In this document: positions 1-9,077 of the stretch, piece after piece
Layout of the letters: each line of letters starts with the position of its first letter
How positions within the stretch are numbered: position 1 is the first letter of the stretch
Assembly (NCBI RefSeq): GCF_900109525.1
Contig: NZ_FOAN01000003.1
Location: forward strand, 496,001 to 560,000
Reading direction: 5' to 3'
Length of the DNA stretch: 64,000 bases
DNA from: Allobosea lupini
GTDB lineage: Bacteria; Pseudomonadota; Alphaproteobacteria; Rhizobiales; Beijerinckiaceae
Made by a program: the position numbers and the translations under genes
The notes under the pieces: generated by a model
Database searches by the model: none
What the model saw: only the letters and a program-made list of their open reading frames with translations
What the model was told of the DNA's origin: nothing

Positions 1-791
1 CCAAGCGCGCCGTGCTGCTGATCCACGACATGCAGCGCTATTTCCTGCGCTTCTACGATGGGAAGGGCGTGCTGCTGCCGCAGCTGATCGGCAATCTCGT
101 GCGCCTGCGCGACTGGGCGCGGGCCAATGGCGTGCCGGTCGTCTACACCGCCCAGCCGCATGAGCAGCCGCATGGCGATCGTGCTCTGCTCAATGACATG
201 TGGGGGCCGGGTCTTACCGTCGCCGCGCCCGATCTGCAGGAGGTCGTCGCCGAGTTGACGCCAGGCCCGGACGATATCGTCCTCACCAAATGGCGCTACA
301 GCGCCTTCAAGCGCTCCGACCTGCTGGAGCGGATGCGCGCGCTTGGCCGCGATCAGCTCGTGATCGGCGGCGTCTACGCCCATATCGGCTGCATGGTGAC
401 GGCCGTCGACGCGTTCATGAGCGACATCCAGCCCTTCCTGGTCGGCGACGCCGTCGCCGATTTCTCCGAGGCCGAGCATCTGATGGCGCTGCGCTATGTC
501 GCGACGCGCTGCGGCGCACTGGTTTCGACCGACAGTCTTGCGGGCGTGGCGGAGCGTCCGCAGGCGACGCGCGAATGGCTGCAGGCGCGCGTGCTCGAAC
601 TGGTCGAGGACGAGACCGAGCTCGACCCCGACGAGAACCTGATCTTCTACGGGCTCGATTCGGTGCAGGTCATGGTGCTCGCCAGCGAGCTGAAGGAGCG
701 CGGCGTCATCGTCGGCTTCGACGATCTCGCCCGCGTGCCGACGCTGAACGGCTGGTGGTCGCTGATCGAGCAGCGCCGCCTGGCGGCCTGA
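1..791 (+). CDS. entB: EntB-like isochorismatase with C-terminal aryl carrier domain (5' partial)
   Basis: The reading frame is open to base 1, so the true start lies upstream; a GTG at 12 is internal. The visible 259 residues hold an isochorismatase domain (Asp6 in LLIHDMQ, Lys93 in TKWRYSAF, then VYAHIGCM) and a carrier domain with Ser217 in GLDS, the expected phosphopantetheine site. In EntB the position of the cysteine nucleophile of related hydrolases is Gly, as here, which fits isochorismate hydrolysis. The family makes 2,3-dihydro-2,3-dihydroxybenzoate and carries the activated aryl acid for siderophore assembly. About 25 N-terminal residues are missing compared with EntB. The next gene encodes the matching carrier-activating enzyme. 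Confidence 0.93.
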   Translation, partial: KRAVLLIHDMQRYFLRFYDGKGVLLPQLIGNLVRLRDWARANGVPVVYTAQPHEQPHGDRALLNDMWGPGLTVAAPDLQEVVAELTPGPDDIVLTKWRYSAFKRSDLLERMRALGRDQLVIGGVYAHIGCMVTAVDAFMSDIQPFLVGDAVADFSEAEHLMALRYVATRCGALVSTDSLAGVAERPQATREWLQARVLELVEDETELDPDENLIFYGLDSVQVMVLASELKERGVIVGFDDLARVPTLNGWWSLIEQRRLAA

Positions 792-796
792 GCCGG

Positions 797-1474
797 GTGC
801 TGTTGGAGAGCGGGCCAAAGCTGCTCCATCCCTGGCAGGACGAGCCCATCGACTATCGCTGCGCCGCGATGCGGTTCTCGCGCGAGCCCGGTCAGGCAGC
901 CCCCGGCATCGTCCTGCCGGACCGCATCGCGCGCGCCGCGCCCCGGCGTCGAGCCGAATGGCTGGCGGGCCGGCGCTGCGCCAGCGAGGCCCTGCGGTTG
1001 CTGACCGGGCAGGGCGCCTGTCCCGGCATGGCGTCCGATCGCTCGCCGCTCTGGCCTGTCGGTATCGTTGGCTCGATCTCGCATAGCGGCGATGTCGCGA
1101 TCGCCATCGCCGCGCGCGCCGGCGCCTGCCGCGGCATCGGCGTCGACATCGAGCGGCTCATGGACGGGCAGGGGGCGAGCGAGGTCGCATCCGAGGCACT
1201 GACGCCCCGGGAACGCCGTCGTCTCGGGAATGACCCCTTCTCGGTGACGCTCGCCTTCTCGGCCAAGGAGAGCCTGTTCAAGGCGCTGCATCCACTGCTG
1301 CGCCGCCCGATATCTTTCCAGCTCTCCGAACTGGTGGCTTGGAACGGGCAGGGCACGGCGCGCCTGCGCCTCGTCGAGGGGTTGTCGTCGGAGTTTCCGG
1401 CCGGTCGCGAGATCGAAGCCCGCTTCGCGCGCTTCGGCGACCTGCTGCTGACGCGCGTGCTGATCCCGGCTTGA
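797..1474 (+). CDS. entD: 4'-phosphopantetheinyl transferase, EntD-like
   Basis: A protein of 225 residues if the GTG at 797 is the start; ATG 869 is an alternative but gives a short protein. It carries the Sfp/EntD signatures: SISHSGD near residues 94-99, GVDIE (Asp117, Glu119, metal binding) and FSAKESLFKA (Lys157, Glu158). It transfers phosphopantetheine from CoA to carrier domains such as the one encoded just upstream. The gap to the upstream stop is 5 bases, so the two are very likely one transcript. The end meets the oppositely oriented methyltransferase gene, leaving 22 bases between the stops. The function is secure; the exact start is not. Confidence 0.88.
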   Translation: MLLESGPKLLHPWQDEPIDYRCAAMRFSREPGQAAPGIVLPDRIARAAPRRRAEWLAGRRCASEALRLLTGQGACPGMASDRSPLWPVGIVGSISHSGDVAIAIAARAGACRGIGVDIERLMDGQGASEVASEALTPRERRRLGNDPFSVTLAFSAKESLFKALHPLLRRPISFQLSELVAWNGQGTARLRLVEGLSSEFPAGREIEARFARFGDLLLTRVLIPA

Positions 1475-1496
1475 CGGAGTCGGCGTGCCACCTGCC

Positions 1497-2534
1497 TCAG
1501 CGTGGGTGGCGGAATTCCAGGATATGGAATGGTGAGGCGGTCGGCGTGACCGAGGCGGTCTTGAAGCCGCTTGCGGCCAGCAACTGCGAGAACTCGCCGG
1601 CGCTGCGCTCCTGCCCGCCCATCAGCACCATCATCAGCAGGTCCTGCGAGGTCTCGTTCGGCCTGCCGCGGGCGGGATCGACCATGATGTCGACCACGAT
1701 GAAGCGCTCCGGCCCCTGGGTCGCGGCTTTCGCGTTGGCGAGGATGCGGCCGGCGGCCTTGTCGTCGAAGTCGTGCAGGATCCGGCTGAAGACATAGGCG
1801 TCGCCGCCGGACGGGATCTCGTCGAAGAACGAGCCGTGCTGCACCCGGGCGCGCCCCGCCTGCACCAGCTCGGCGAAGTGCGGATTGAGCGCCTCGGTCG
1901 CCCGCGGCAGCTCATAGAGCACGCCGCTGGTGCCAGGGTTGCGGCGGAGCAATTCGGCCAGCAGCGAGCCGTCGCCGCCGCCGACATCGACGATCGTCTC
2001 GCCGGCCGAGAACTGGATGTGGCGCACCGCGACGCCGATCAGCGCCGTCGCGATCGCGCGCATCTGGATGTCGAAGCGCGCCTGCGCCGCCTCGTCCTGC
2101 CCGAGCCAGCTGAAGAACGGGCTGCCATGGGCGAGCTCGAACGCAGGCGTGCCGCTTTTGATCTGCTCGCCGAGCCGCTCCCAGGCGCGTCCATGCAGCG
2201 GATCGAGCTCGAAGCGGACCCAGGGCACCAGCGAATGGGGATGGCCGGGAACGAGGGCGCGCGTCGTCGGCACGGCGAGGTAGCGGCCTGCATCGTCGCG
2301 ACCGATGATCTCTTCGTTGACGAGATGGCCGAGCAGCCTTGCCAGCAACTCGGCCTTGCCGCCGATGCGTTCGGCGAGCTCGCCGGCGGTCCGAGGCCCC
2401 TCCTGCAGCGCAGCGGGGATGCCGAGCTCGACCGCGGTGCGGATGCAATAGGTGGTGCGATAGGCGGCGATCTGCTGGAGCAGGCGCAAAGGCGGGCCGG
2501 GCGGTGGCGCGGCCGGGCGCGACAGGTCGTTCAT
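1497..2534 (-). CDS. Class I SAM-dependent O-methyltransferase with dimerisation domain
   Basis: The 345-residue product resembles the acetylserotonin/hydroxyneurosporene O-methyltransferase family. An N-terminal winged-helix dimerisation domain (about 15-100) precedes a SAM fold with VDVGGGDGS at 182-190 and a catalytic His254 in RILHDFDD. The ATG at 2534 is chosen because AGAGG lies just upstream; an earlier in-frame start would add a low-complexity Pro-rich leader. It lies between siderophore biosynthesis and receptor genes and is co-directional with the receptor, so it may methylate a catechol or a siderophore precursor. That substrate is inference from position only. Confidence 0.82.
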   Translation of the reverse strand: MNDLSRPAAPPPGPPLRLLQQIAAYRTTYCIRTAVELGIPAALQEGPRTAGELAERIGGKAELLARLLGHLVNEEIIGRDDAGRYLAVPTTRALVPGHPHSLVPWVRFELDPLHGRAWERLGEQIKSGTPAFELAHGSPFFSWLGQDEAAQARFDIQMRAIATALIGVAVRHIQFSAGETIVDVGGGDGSLLAELLRRNPGTSGVLYELPRATEALNPHFAELVQAGRARVQHGSFFDEIPSGGDAYVFSRILHDFDDKAAGRILANAKAATQGPERFIVVDIMVDPARGRPNETSQDLLMMVLMGGQERSAGEFSQLLAASGFKTASVTPTASPFHILEFRHPR

Positions 2535-2631
2535 GCGAACCTCTTTGCGGGACGGTGGGTGCGGGCACGGGGGCGGCGGGCGCAATCGCTCACCGCCGCG
2601 CCGTCTTGTCAGGCGCGCCAAGAGCGCTCGT

Positions 2632-4713
2632 TCAGAACGTGCCCTTGATGCCGGCGCCGAACATGCGCGGCTCGGTCATGCTCGCCTCGGTGCCGCCGAT
2701 GCCGCGATTCTGCTGCATATAGGTCGGCTTGCGCTCGTCGAAGATGTTCTTGACGTAGCCATAGACCTGCAGATTGTCCGTGATCTGATAGCTCGCGCGC
2801 ATGTCGGCGATCGTATAGGGCTTGATCAGATAGAGGCGCGTATTGGCGACGTCGGAATAATAGCCGTCTGTGTGGCGGAGCTGGGCGGTGAGGTTGAGCT
2901 TGCTGGTGACGTCCCAGCTCACGCCGAAGCTCAGCATGTAGCCCGGGGATTTCGCGAATTCGTTGCCCTTATAGCCGGCATTGGCGGTGATCTTGTCGAT
3001 CTCCGTGCGCAGCAGGCCGGCACCGGCCTTCAGCGTCAGGTTGTCGAGCAGGCGGTAATCGGCGTTGACCTCGAGCCCGTAGGCATGGGCCTTCTCGGCA
3101 TTGATCGCATAGGACTGCACCACGCCCGTCGTGAGCACGACCGGGATGAAGTACTGGGCGTTCTGGAAGTCGGTGTAGAACAGGTTGCCGCTGACGTTCA
3201 GCCGGTTGTTCAGCAGGCTGGCGCGGGTGAACAGCTCATAGTTCCACGACGTCTCTTCCTGGAACGGCTGCCACCGGCCGGCGGTGAGGTTGAGCGAGAC
3301 GCCGCCGGGATTATAGCCGCGATTGACCAGCGCACCGATGGTCCAGTCCGGCGTCACCGCATAGGCGATCGAGGCCTTGGGCAGCACGGCCTGGAAGGTC
3401 TTGTCGAAATTGACGCCTTGCGCAGCAAAGACCGTGCGGCCGACGCGCTCGATCTGGTCCTGCTGGAAGCGCAGCGAGCCGGTGAAGGTCCAGCGATCGG
3501 TCAGGCGATAGCTGGCCTCGCCGAAGATGCCGAGATTGCGCTTGGTGTCGTCGAAGGTCGACCGGCCGGTGAGATAGAGCAGCTCGTCCGTCTTGGTGTG
3601 GGCATAGTAGACCCCGGCGACGCCACTGATGACATCGCTCTGCTCGCCATAGTTCAGCCGGAGCTCGTTCGAGATGTTCCGCTGGGTGATATAGGCGTCG
3701 CCATTGCCGAGCAGGCCGGTCTTGCGGCTCACCGAGAGGTCGGTGAACTGCGTCTGGTTGGACAGCTTGAGGCGGTTGCCGAAATCATAGCTGAGGTCGA
3801 GGACGCCGGTGTTGCTGTTCTGCTTGAAGCTCGGCATCGTCGTGGTGACGTGCTTCAGCCGGTCGAACGGAGCCGACGCCGCCTCCTGGCTCGGCCGGTT
3901 GCTCTCGTTGCGCGAATAGGTGAGCTTCGCCTCGAAGCCGGGCAACTCGCTCGGGCGCCAGAGCAGCTTGGCCCGCAGGTTCAGGTTCCGGAAATCCTGG
4001 TCGGCATAGCGCGTCTGGAAGTTCGGACTGATATAGTCGATGAAGGTGTCGCGGCCGGAATAGTCGAGCGTGATGCGCCCGGCGAGCTGGTCCTTGATGA
4101 TCGGTCCCGACAGCATCAGCGCGGCGCGCCGCGTCGCATAGCTCCCGAACTCGGTCAGGAAGGCTGCTTCGCGGGTGAAGGTCGGGTCCTTGGTGTTGAC
4201 GATGATCGCGCCGGCGATCGCATTGGCGCCCTGCGAGGTCGTCTGCGGCCCGCGGAAGACCTCGATGCTCTTGACGTCCCAGGGCGAGACCGCGCCGAAA
4301 TAGAACTCGTTGTAGCTGAGATAGTGGCCGTCGACATTGATGGTCGCGCGCGGCACCGTGCCGCCCCAGAACGAGTTCTGGCCGGTGAGCGGGCCTTGCG
4401 TGTCCAGGCCGCGGATGATCGGAGCGCTGACCGTATCGCTATAGGTCACGTTCGGCGTGCCGACGAGGATCTCGGACACGGTGGCGTTGCCGGTGTTCGC
4501 CCGGGCGATGTCCTTATCGGTAATGACCGAAACCGACGATGCCGTGTTCTTCAGATCGCGCTCGACCTTCTCGCCGGTGACCGTGATCGCATCGAGCTCG
4601 ATCGTTCCGGCTGCCGGGGCCGGATTGCTCTGCGCGAAGGCTGGCGTCGCGGCAGCGACGGCGATGAGCGATGCGAAGCTCACGCTGCGCATCAGGACAA
4701 GCTTGGACGACAT
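2632..4713 (-). CDS. TonB-dependent outer-membrane receptor (siderophore type)
   Basis: A protein of 693 residues with a signal peptide ending at about TPAFAQ, a TonB-box-like segment (IELDAITVTGEK) near residues 36-47, a plug domain to about residue 165 with VFRGPQTT, and a long beta-barrel ending in Phe (KGTF), as is usual for outer-membrane barrels. The ATG at 4713 has GGGGA upstream and is preferred over a GTG five codons earlier. It imports a ferric siderophore or similar ligand using TonB energy. The neighbouring siderophore synthesis genes and FecCD importer support iron uptake. It is divergent from the IclR-type regulator, with an inverted repeat between them. Confidence 0.93.
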   Translation of the reverse strand: MSSKLVLMRSVSFASLIAVAAATPAFAQSNPAPAAGTIELDAITVTGEKVERDLKNTASSVSVITDKDIARANTGNATVSEILVGTPNVTYSDTVSAPIIRGLDTQGPLTGQNSFWGGTVPRATINVDGHYLSYNEFYFGAVSPWDVKSIEVFRGPQTTSQGANAIAGAIIVNTKDPTFTREAAFLTEFGSYATRRAALMLSGPIIKDQLAGRITLDYSGRDTFIDYISPNFQTRYADQDFRNLNLRAKLLWRPSELPGFEAKLTYSRNESNRPSQEAASAPFDRLKHVTTTMPSFKQNSNTGVLDLSYDFGNRLKLSNQTQFTDLSVSRKTGLLGNGDAYITQRNISNELRLNYGEQSDVISGVAGVYYAHTKTDELLYLTGRSTFDDTKRNLGIFGEASYRLTDRWTFTGSLRFQQDQIERVGRTVFAAQGVNFDKTFQAVLPKASIAYAVTPDWTIGALVNRGYNPGGVSLNLTAGRWQPFQEETSWNYELFTRASLLNNRLNVSGNLFYTDFQNAQYFIPVVLTTGVVQSYAINAEKAHAYGLEVNADYRLLDNLTLKAGAGLLRTEIDKITANAGYKGNEFAKSPGYMLSFGVSWDVTSKLNLTAQLRHTDGYYSDVANTRLYLIKPYTIADMRASYQITDNLQVYGYVKNIFDERKPTYMQQNRGIGGTEASMTEPRMFGAGIKGTF

Positions 4714-4774
4714 GAGGTTCCCCACCACCCGATCAAATCTCGCTGGCTGGGGACGAGGCCGTGGCTCGCGAGGT

Positions 4775-4798
4775 CACACTGAACGATCCTACAGTGTG
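4775..4798. promoter_or_regulatory. Inverted repeat between receptor and IclR-type genes
   Basis: Arms CACACTG (4775-4781) and CAGTGTG (4792-4798) are perfect complements separated by 10 bases. The site lies about 60 bases upstream of the receptor start and 200 bases upstream of the IclR-type start, where an operator would be expected. It does not resemble a Fur, Irr or RirA box that I would recognise. Confidence 0.4.
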
Positions 4799-4996
4799 GG
4801 ATGCATTCCGCATGTCAACATGAAGCGAGCACAGGATCGCCGTATTGCCGTACCGCTGTGCTTTTCCGGTCGCAGTTCTCGGGCTGCGCAGCGCAGTGTT
4901 TGGAAGCGCTCGAATGAGGCGGTGCTTGTCGCCGGCAGGCTCCCGGTGTCACAAAGCGCGGGCCGGCATCTGCCGCGCTTTCCCGCCGCGATTCGC

Positions 4997-5749
4997 ATGA
5001 CCACCTTCAGCACCAAACGCTCGCCGACGATCCAGTCGGTCTCGATCGCCGCCCGCTTCCTCGACATCCTGGCCAAGGCGGACGGGCCCTTGGTGCTGGG
5101 CGAGATCGCCCGGCGGGCGCGCACCGGTTCGTCCACCGCCCATCGCTACATGCAGAGCCTGGTGCGGGAGGGGCTGGCGGCGCAGGACGACGTCACAGGC
5201 CATTACGATCTCGGCCCGGTCGCCCTCAGCATCGGGGTGCGCGCACTTCGGCGCATCGATGCGGTCGAGGTCGCGGCCCGGGCGATGAAGAGGCTGGCGT
5301 CCGCTATCGCCGCCAGCTGCGGCGTGGCGATCTGGACCGAGCGGGGGCCGACCATCGTGCGCTGGTACCGCAACACCGATTTCGCGCTCAGCACGGTGAC
5401 GCTGGGCGACGTCCTGCCTGTCGACAACACCGCCTGCGGCTTCGTCTTCCAGGCGCATCTGCCGAAGGAGGCGATCGCCGCCGCGCGCAAGCTGCAGCCG
5501 GCCTCCTTCCGCGGCAGCCGCCCGCCAGCCGAGATGCTCGACGCCGTCCGGCGCGACGGGGGCGCGGAACTGAACGAACACCTGTTTTCGCTGCTGACCG
5601 GCAAGGCCGCACCGGTCTTCAACGCGCTCGGCGAGATCGCCTGCGTCGTCACCACCGTCTCCTTCGTCAAGACCGCCGAGGCCGAGGGCCATCGCGCCGC
5701 CTTGTTTGCCGCGGCGCAGGCGGCGACGCGGGACGCGGGTGGCACCTGA
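4997..5749 (+). CDS. IclR-family transcriptional regulator
   Basis: A protein of 250 residues from ATG 4997, the usual IclR length. The N-terminal winged helix-turn-helix covers about 8-70 (LGEIARRARTGSSTAHRYM), followed by a GAF-like effector domain (about 85-245). IclR proteins bind small metabolites and act as repressors or activators. The gene is divergent from the TonB-dependent receptor and converges on the LLM monooxygenase with only 6 bases between stops, so it probably controls one or both. Longer in-frame starts lie inside the receptor gene and are not supported. The effector cannot be read from sequence. Confidence 0.88.
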   Translation: MTTFSTKRSPTIQSVSIAARFLDILAKADGPLVLGEIARRARTGSSTAHRYMQSLVREGLAAQDDVTGHYDLGPVALSIGVRALRRIDAVEVAARAMKRLASAIAASCGVAIWTERGPTIVRWYRNTDFALSTVTLGDVLPVDNTACGFVFQAHLPKEAIAAARKLQPASFRGSRPPAEMLDAVRRDGGAELNEHLFSLLTGKAAPVFNALGEIACVVTTVSFVKTAEAEGHRAALFAAAQAATRDAGGT

Positions 5750-5755
5750 GCTGCA

Positions 5756-7030
5756 TCACTGCTCTTCGTCGATCCCCAGGTGTTGGCGCAGCGTCGTGCC
5801 TTCATAGTCGCTGCGGAACAGGCCCCGCCGCGCCAGAGCCGGAACCAGCTCCTCCAGGAACAGGCGCAGCGATTCCATGGAGCCGCCGGGGATCGCGATG
5901 ACGCCGTCGATCGCCCCGGCCTCGAACCAGGCGGTGATCTCGGCGAGGCCGTCGTCGACGGTTCCGACGCAGACCCAATGGGCCGAGCCGACAACCTCCG
6001 GCCGCGCCAGCACTTCAGCTACAGTAGGCTCGTTCGCCGCGATGAAGCGCCGCAGCAGCTCGGCATGGGTGCGGCTGCGCACCGGCGTATCGAGTGGCGG
6101 CAGCATCGGCGCCGTCACGCGCGCTTCGGGCGCAAGGTCGCCGAGATCGAGCCCGAGGACGGACTTCACCATCTTGCGGCGCTGTTCGGCGGTGAGGTGA
6201 GCGTGCGCCCGCGCATGTAGTGCCCAGGCCTCTTCACGCGTCTCGGCGAGGAAGAAATGCAGGCCCGGCAGCACGCGTACCGAATCCGGGCTGCGGCCAT
6301 GCCCCTGCGCGCGCCGGCGCAGGTCGCCGCGCAGTTCGATGCCGGCCTCGCGGTCGGGCATGGCGGCGAAGGTCGCATCGGCGATGGAGGAAGCGAAATC
6401 GCGCCCGATATCGGAGGCGCCGGCCTGGAACAGCGGCGGCGGGCCCGCCGGATGGCCGGGCACGTTGAGCGGTCCCCTCACGCTGAAGAATTCGCCGCGA
6501 TGCTCGATCGCGGCGCTCGGCGTCGTGCCCGTCAGCGCCTCATGCGGATAGCTCCGCCACAGCTTGCACATGACGTCAGTGAACTCGGCCGCCTTGCGAT
6601 AGCGGACCTCCGGCGGCGGCATCGGCGCATCGCCGAAATTCTCCGCGCCCTCGATCGAGGTGACGATGTTGAGGCCGACGCGCCCCCGGCTGATCCAGTG
6701 CAGCGACTGGATCTGGCGCGCCACTACGAAAGGCGGGTTGAAGCTGGTCGAGACGGTGGTGACGAGCCCGATCCTATCGGTTTGGCAGGCGAGTGCGGTC
6801 AGCAGCAGCGTCGGGTCGAGGCCGACGAAGCCGCTGCCGGCAGCAGCCGGATGCAGCAGGAGATAGTCGGGCTTGAAGACGAAATCGAGCTTGGCCTGCT
6901 CGGCCATCCGGGTCAGCGCGAGGTTGAACGCGACGGGATCGCGGGCTGGCAGAGGGTCCGGATCATCCGCTGCTCTGCTCTTCAGCCAGGTCGGCGTCAG
7001 GCTCAAACCGATGTGGAGCTGTCTGGTCAT
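5756..7030 (-). CDS. LLM-class FMN-dependent monooxygenase (NtaA/SnaA/DszA type)
   Basis: The 424-residue protein begins MTRQLHIGLSLTPTWLKS and shows the luciferase-like barrel features of the NtaA/SnaA/DszA group: GLDPTLLLTALA, TTVSTSFNPPFVVARQ, SRGRVGLNIVTS and GAENFGD. These enzymes oxidise organic substrates with reduced FMN supplied by a separate reductase. The gene starts 2 bases after the end of the siderophore-type ABC ATPase gene on the same strand, so they are co-transcribed. This suggests a role in modifying or breaking down an imported siderophore or chelator; the group includes nitrilotriacetate and EDTA monooxygenases. The substrate is inference. Confidence 0.87.
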   Translation of the reverse strand: MTRQLHIGLSLTPTWLKSRAADDPDPLPARDPVAFNLALTRMAEQAKLDFVFKPDYLLLHPAAAGSGFVGLDPTLLLTALACQTDRIGLVTTVSTSFNPPFVVARQIQSLHWISRGRVGLNIVTSIEGAENFGDAPMPPPEVRYRKAAEFTDVMCKLWRSYPHEALTGTTPSAAIEHRGEFFSVRGPLNVPGHPAGPPPLFQAGASDIGRDFASSIADATFAAMPDREAGIELRGDLRRRAQGHGRSPDSVRVLPGLHFFLAETREEAWALHARAHAHLTAEQRRKMVKSVLGLDLGDLAPEARVTAPMLPPLDTPVRSRTHAELLRRFIAANEPTVAEVLARPEVVGSAHWVCVGTVDDGLAEITAWFEAGAIDGVIAIPGGSMESLRLFLEELVPALARRGLFRSDYEGTTLRQHLGIDEEQ

Positions 7031-7032
7031 GG

Positions 7033-7872
7033 TCAGTTGGACCGGTCGCTGGAACGCGCTGCCCGCTTTTGTCCCCTGGGTACGACGAGCGGGGTTTTCG
7101 CGATCGGGTCGGGGATGACGATGCAGGGCAGGCCGAAGACCTCTTCGATCAGCGCGGCCGTGACGATGCCCGCCGGAGGGCCCTCGGCGACGATCGCGCC
7201 GTCCTTCATCGCGACGAGATGCGAGGCGTAGCGGCAGGCCTGGTTGAGATCGTGCAGCACCGCGACGACCGTACGCCCCTGCGCATTGAGCTCGGCCAGC
7301 AGGTCGAGCAGCTCGATCTGGTGGGCGATGTCGAGGAAGGTCGTCGGCTCGTCGAGCAGCAGGATCGGCGTTTCCTGCGCGAGCACCAGCGCGATCCAGA
7401 CCCGCTGGCGCTGGCCGCCGGAGAGCTCGTCGACCGGGCGTGTCGAAAGCGTGTCGACGCGCGTCGCCCGCATCGCGGCGGCGACCGCCGCTTCATCCGC
7501 CTTCGACCATTGCCGCAGGAAGGATTGGTGCGGATAGCGGCCGCGGGCGACGAGGTCGGCGACCGTGATGCCGTCCGGCGCGATCGCGCTCTGCGGCAGG
7601 AGGCCGAGGCGCCGCGCGACCTCCTTGGCCGGGCGCTCGCCGATCTGCCTGCCGTCGAGGACCACCTGGCCGGCGGCTGGCGTGAGCAAGCGCGACAGGG
7701 CCCGCAGCAGGGTCGACTTTCCGCAGGCATTGGGTCCGACGATCACGGTGAACGAGCCGTCGGCGATCGAGAGCGAGAGGCCGGTCGAGATCGTGCGCGC
7801 CTCGTAGCGGAGCGTCAGCGCATCGGCGTGGAGACGGGAATCGGGTCGCGAAGTACTTTTCAATTCTTCCAA
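7033..7872 (-). CDS. Iron-siderophore ABC transporter ATP-binding protein (FepC/FecE type)
   Basis: The protein has Walker A GPNACGKST, signature LSGGQRQR, Walker B ILLLDEPTTFLD and an H-loop (VLHDLNQA), and matches the FepC/FhuC family in length (about 279 residues). No ATG or GTG is available near the N-terminus: the frame opens with TTG at 7872, and a second TTG at 7863 has GGAAG just upstream, so either may be used. It energises the importer whose binding protein and permeases are encoded divergently from 8112. The LLM monooxygenase follows directly in the same operon. Confidence 0.9.
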   Translation of the reverse strand: MEELKSTSRPDSRLHADALTLRYEARTISTGLSLSIADGSFTVIVGPNACGKSTLLRALSRLLTPAAGQVVLDGRQIGERPAKEVARRLGLLPQSAIAPDGITVADLVARGRYPHQSFLRQWSKADEAAVAAAMRATRVDTLSTRPVDELSGGQRQRVWIALVLAQETPILLLDEPTTFLDIAHQIELLDLLAELNAQGRTVVAVLHDLNQACRYASHLVAMKDGAIVAEGPPAGIVTAALIEEVFGLPCIVIPDPIAKTPLVVPRGQKRAARSSDRSN

Positions 7873-7990
7873 TCTACAGTCGATGTCGTCGGGCTCGAGG
7901 CTTTCGACGGCATCCCTTTCGGCTCTAGTTGTGGTAAAGCAGTCACCGTCGGTGGATTTACGTTCGATAACTGACTCTCTGTCCTGCGTC

Positions 7991-8011
7991 CATATTGCAT
8001 CGCGGAATATG
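7991..8011. promoter_or_regulatory. AT-rich inverted repeat in the divergent siderophore-transport promoter region
   Basis: CATATT (7991-7996) and AATATG (8006-8011) are complementary arms with a 9-base spacer. They lie between the divergent ATPase and binding-protein genes and stand out in GC-rich DNA. An iron-responsive operator is possible, but I cannot match it to a known Irr, RirA or Fur consensus. Confidence 0.3.
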
Positions 8012-8111
8012 ATCCGTCATGAGGAATGACACGCCTGGGCTCGATGGAGCAGGGCGGTGGTCGGAGCCAGGCTCCCGACCCGCAGGACGACACCGGCCAG
8101 ACAGATCGACG

Positions 8112-9077
8112 ATGCCCCTGATCAAGCTCTTCATCGCCATCATCACCATCGCGGCTGCCCTGAATGGGAATGGCCGGCCGGCTTATGGCCAGGAGGCCGG
8201 CTGGCCCCGTACCATCAGGCACGCCGCCGGCGAGTTGACGCTGGCCAGGAAGCCTCTGCGCATCGTCTCGACCACGCCGAGCGTCACCGGCATCCTGCTG
8301 GCGATCGAGGCGCCCCTGCTCGCGACTGCGGCGACGACGCCGAGCCCGCTCACCGACGCCAAGGGTTTCTTCTCGCAATGGGCCGGCGACGCCGACAAGC
8401 GCGGCGTCAAGGTGCTCTATCCGAACCTGAAATTCGACATCGAGGCGGTGCTCGGCTGGAAGCCGGACATGGTGATCGCTTCGACAACCGGCGCCGACAG
8501 CATCCTGCAGCACCGGGCCGAGCTCGAAGCGCTCGGCGTCCCGACTCTTGTGGTCGATTATTCGAGCCGGAGCTGGCAGGAGCTGGCAACCGACCTCGGC
8601 AAGGCGATCGGCCTCGAAAAGGAGGCTGCCGCCGCGATCGCGCGCTTCGACACCGATCTCACCGCCGCTGCGGGCGCCATTCCAGCAAGGGGCGCGAAGG
8701 CCAGCATCGTCGGCTACAACATCGCCGGCAGCTATTCGGTAGCGCGGACAGCGAGCCCGGTTTCCAAGCTCGTCTCGGCTTTGGGCTTCGAGATCGTCGG
8801 CCTGCCGCCGGAGCTGAAGCCGAATTCGGCGCGTCCCTCGGATTTCGAATTCTTCTCCCGCGAGAATCTCTCGGCCGCGATCGCTGCCGACACCGTCTTC
8901 CTCCTGCGCGCGACCGAAAAGGACGTCGAGGCCTTCCTGGCCGAGCCGGTGCTCGCCAATCACCCGGCGGTCATCGGCAAGCGGGTCTATCCGCTCGGGC
9001 TGACCTCCTTCCGCATCGATCCCTATTCCGGGCGCCAGGTCATCGAACGGCTGCGCGAGAGCTTCGCCAGGCGATGA
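8112..9077 (+). CDS. Siderophore ABC transporter periplasmic binding protein (FepB type)
   Basis: A protein of 321 residues from ATG 8112, chosen because it begins directly with a signal peptide (MPLIKLFIAI ... AYGQ). An upstream in-frame ATG at 8019 would add 31 polar residues in front of it. The mature part has the class III binding-protein pattern (RIVSTTPSVTGILLAI, WKPDMVIAS, LGVPTLVVD, IGLEKEA). It delivers ferric siderophore to the two FecCD permeases that follow, with its stop overlapping the next start in ATGA. The matching receptor is the TonB-dependent protein at 2632-4713. Confidence 0.88.
   Translation: MPLIKLFIAIITIAAALNGNGRPAYGQEAGWPRTIRHAAGELTLARKPLRIVSTTPSVTGILLAIEAPLLATAATTPSPLTDAKGFFSQWAGDADKRGVKVLYPNLKFDIEAVLGWKPDMVIASTTGADSILQHRAELEALGVPTLVVDYSSRSWQELATDLGKAIGLEKEAAAAIARFDTDLTAAAGAIPARGAKASIVGYNIAGSYSVARTASPVSKLVSALGFEIVGLPPELKPNSARPSDFEFFSRENLSAAIAADTVFLLRATEKDVEAFLAEPVLANHPAVIGKRVYPLGLTSFRIDPYSGRQVIERLRESFARR

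Noticed and set aside
1487-1510. GCCACC/GGTGGC inverted repeat as a bidirectional terminator
   Set aside because: The 6-base arms overlap the coding end of the methyltransferase gene, have a 12-base loop and no T-run, so the case is too weak.
2533-4782. Long plus-strand open frame of about 750 codons
   Set aside because: It lies opposite the TonB-dependent receptor, is rich in Arg, Ala, Glu and Val with no domain pattern, and is explained by the codon bias of the real gene.
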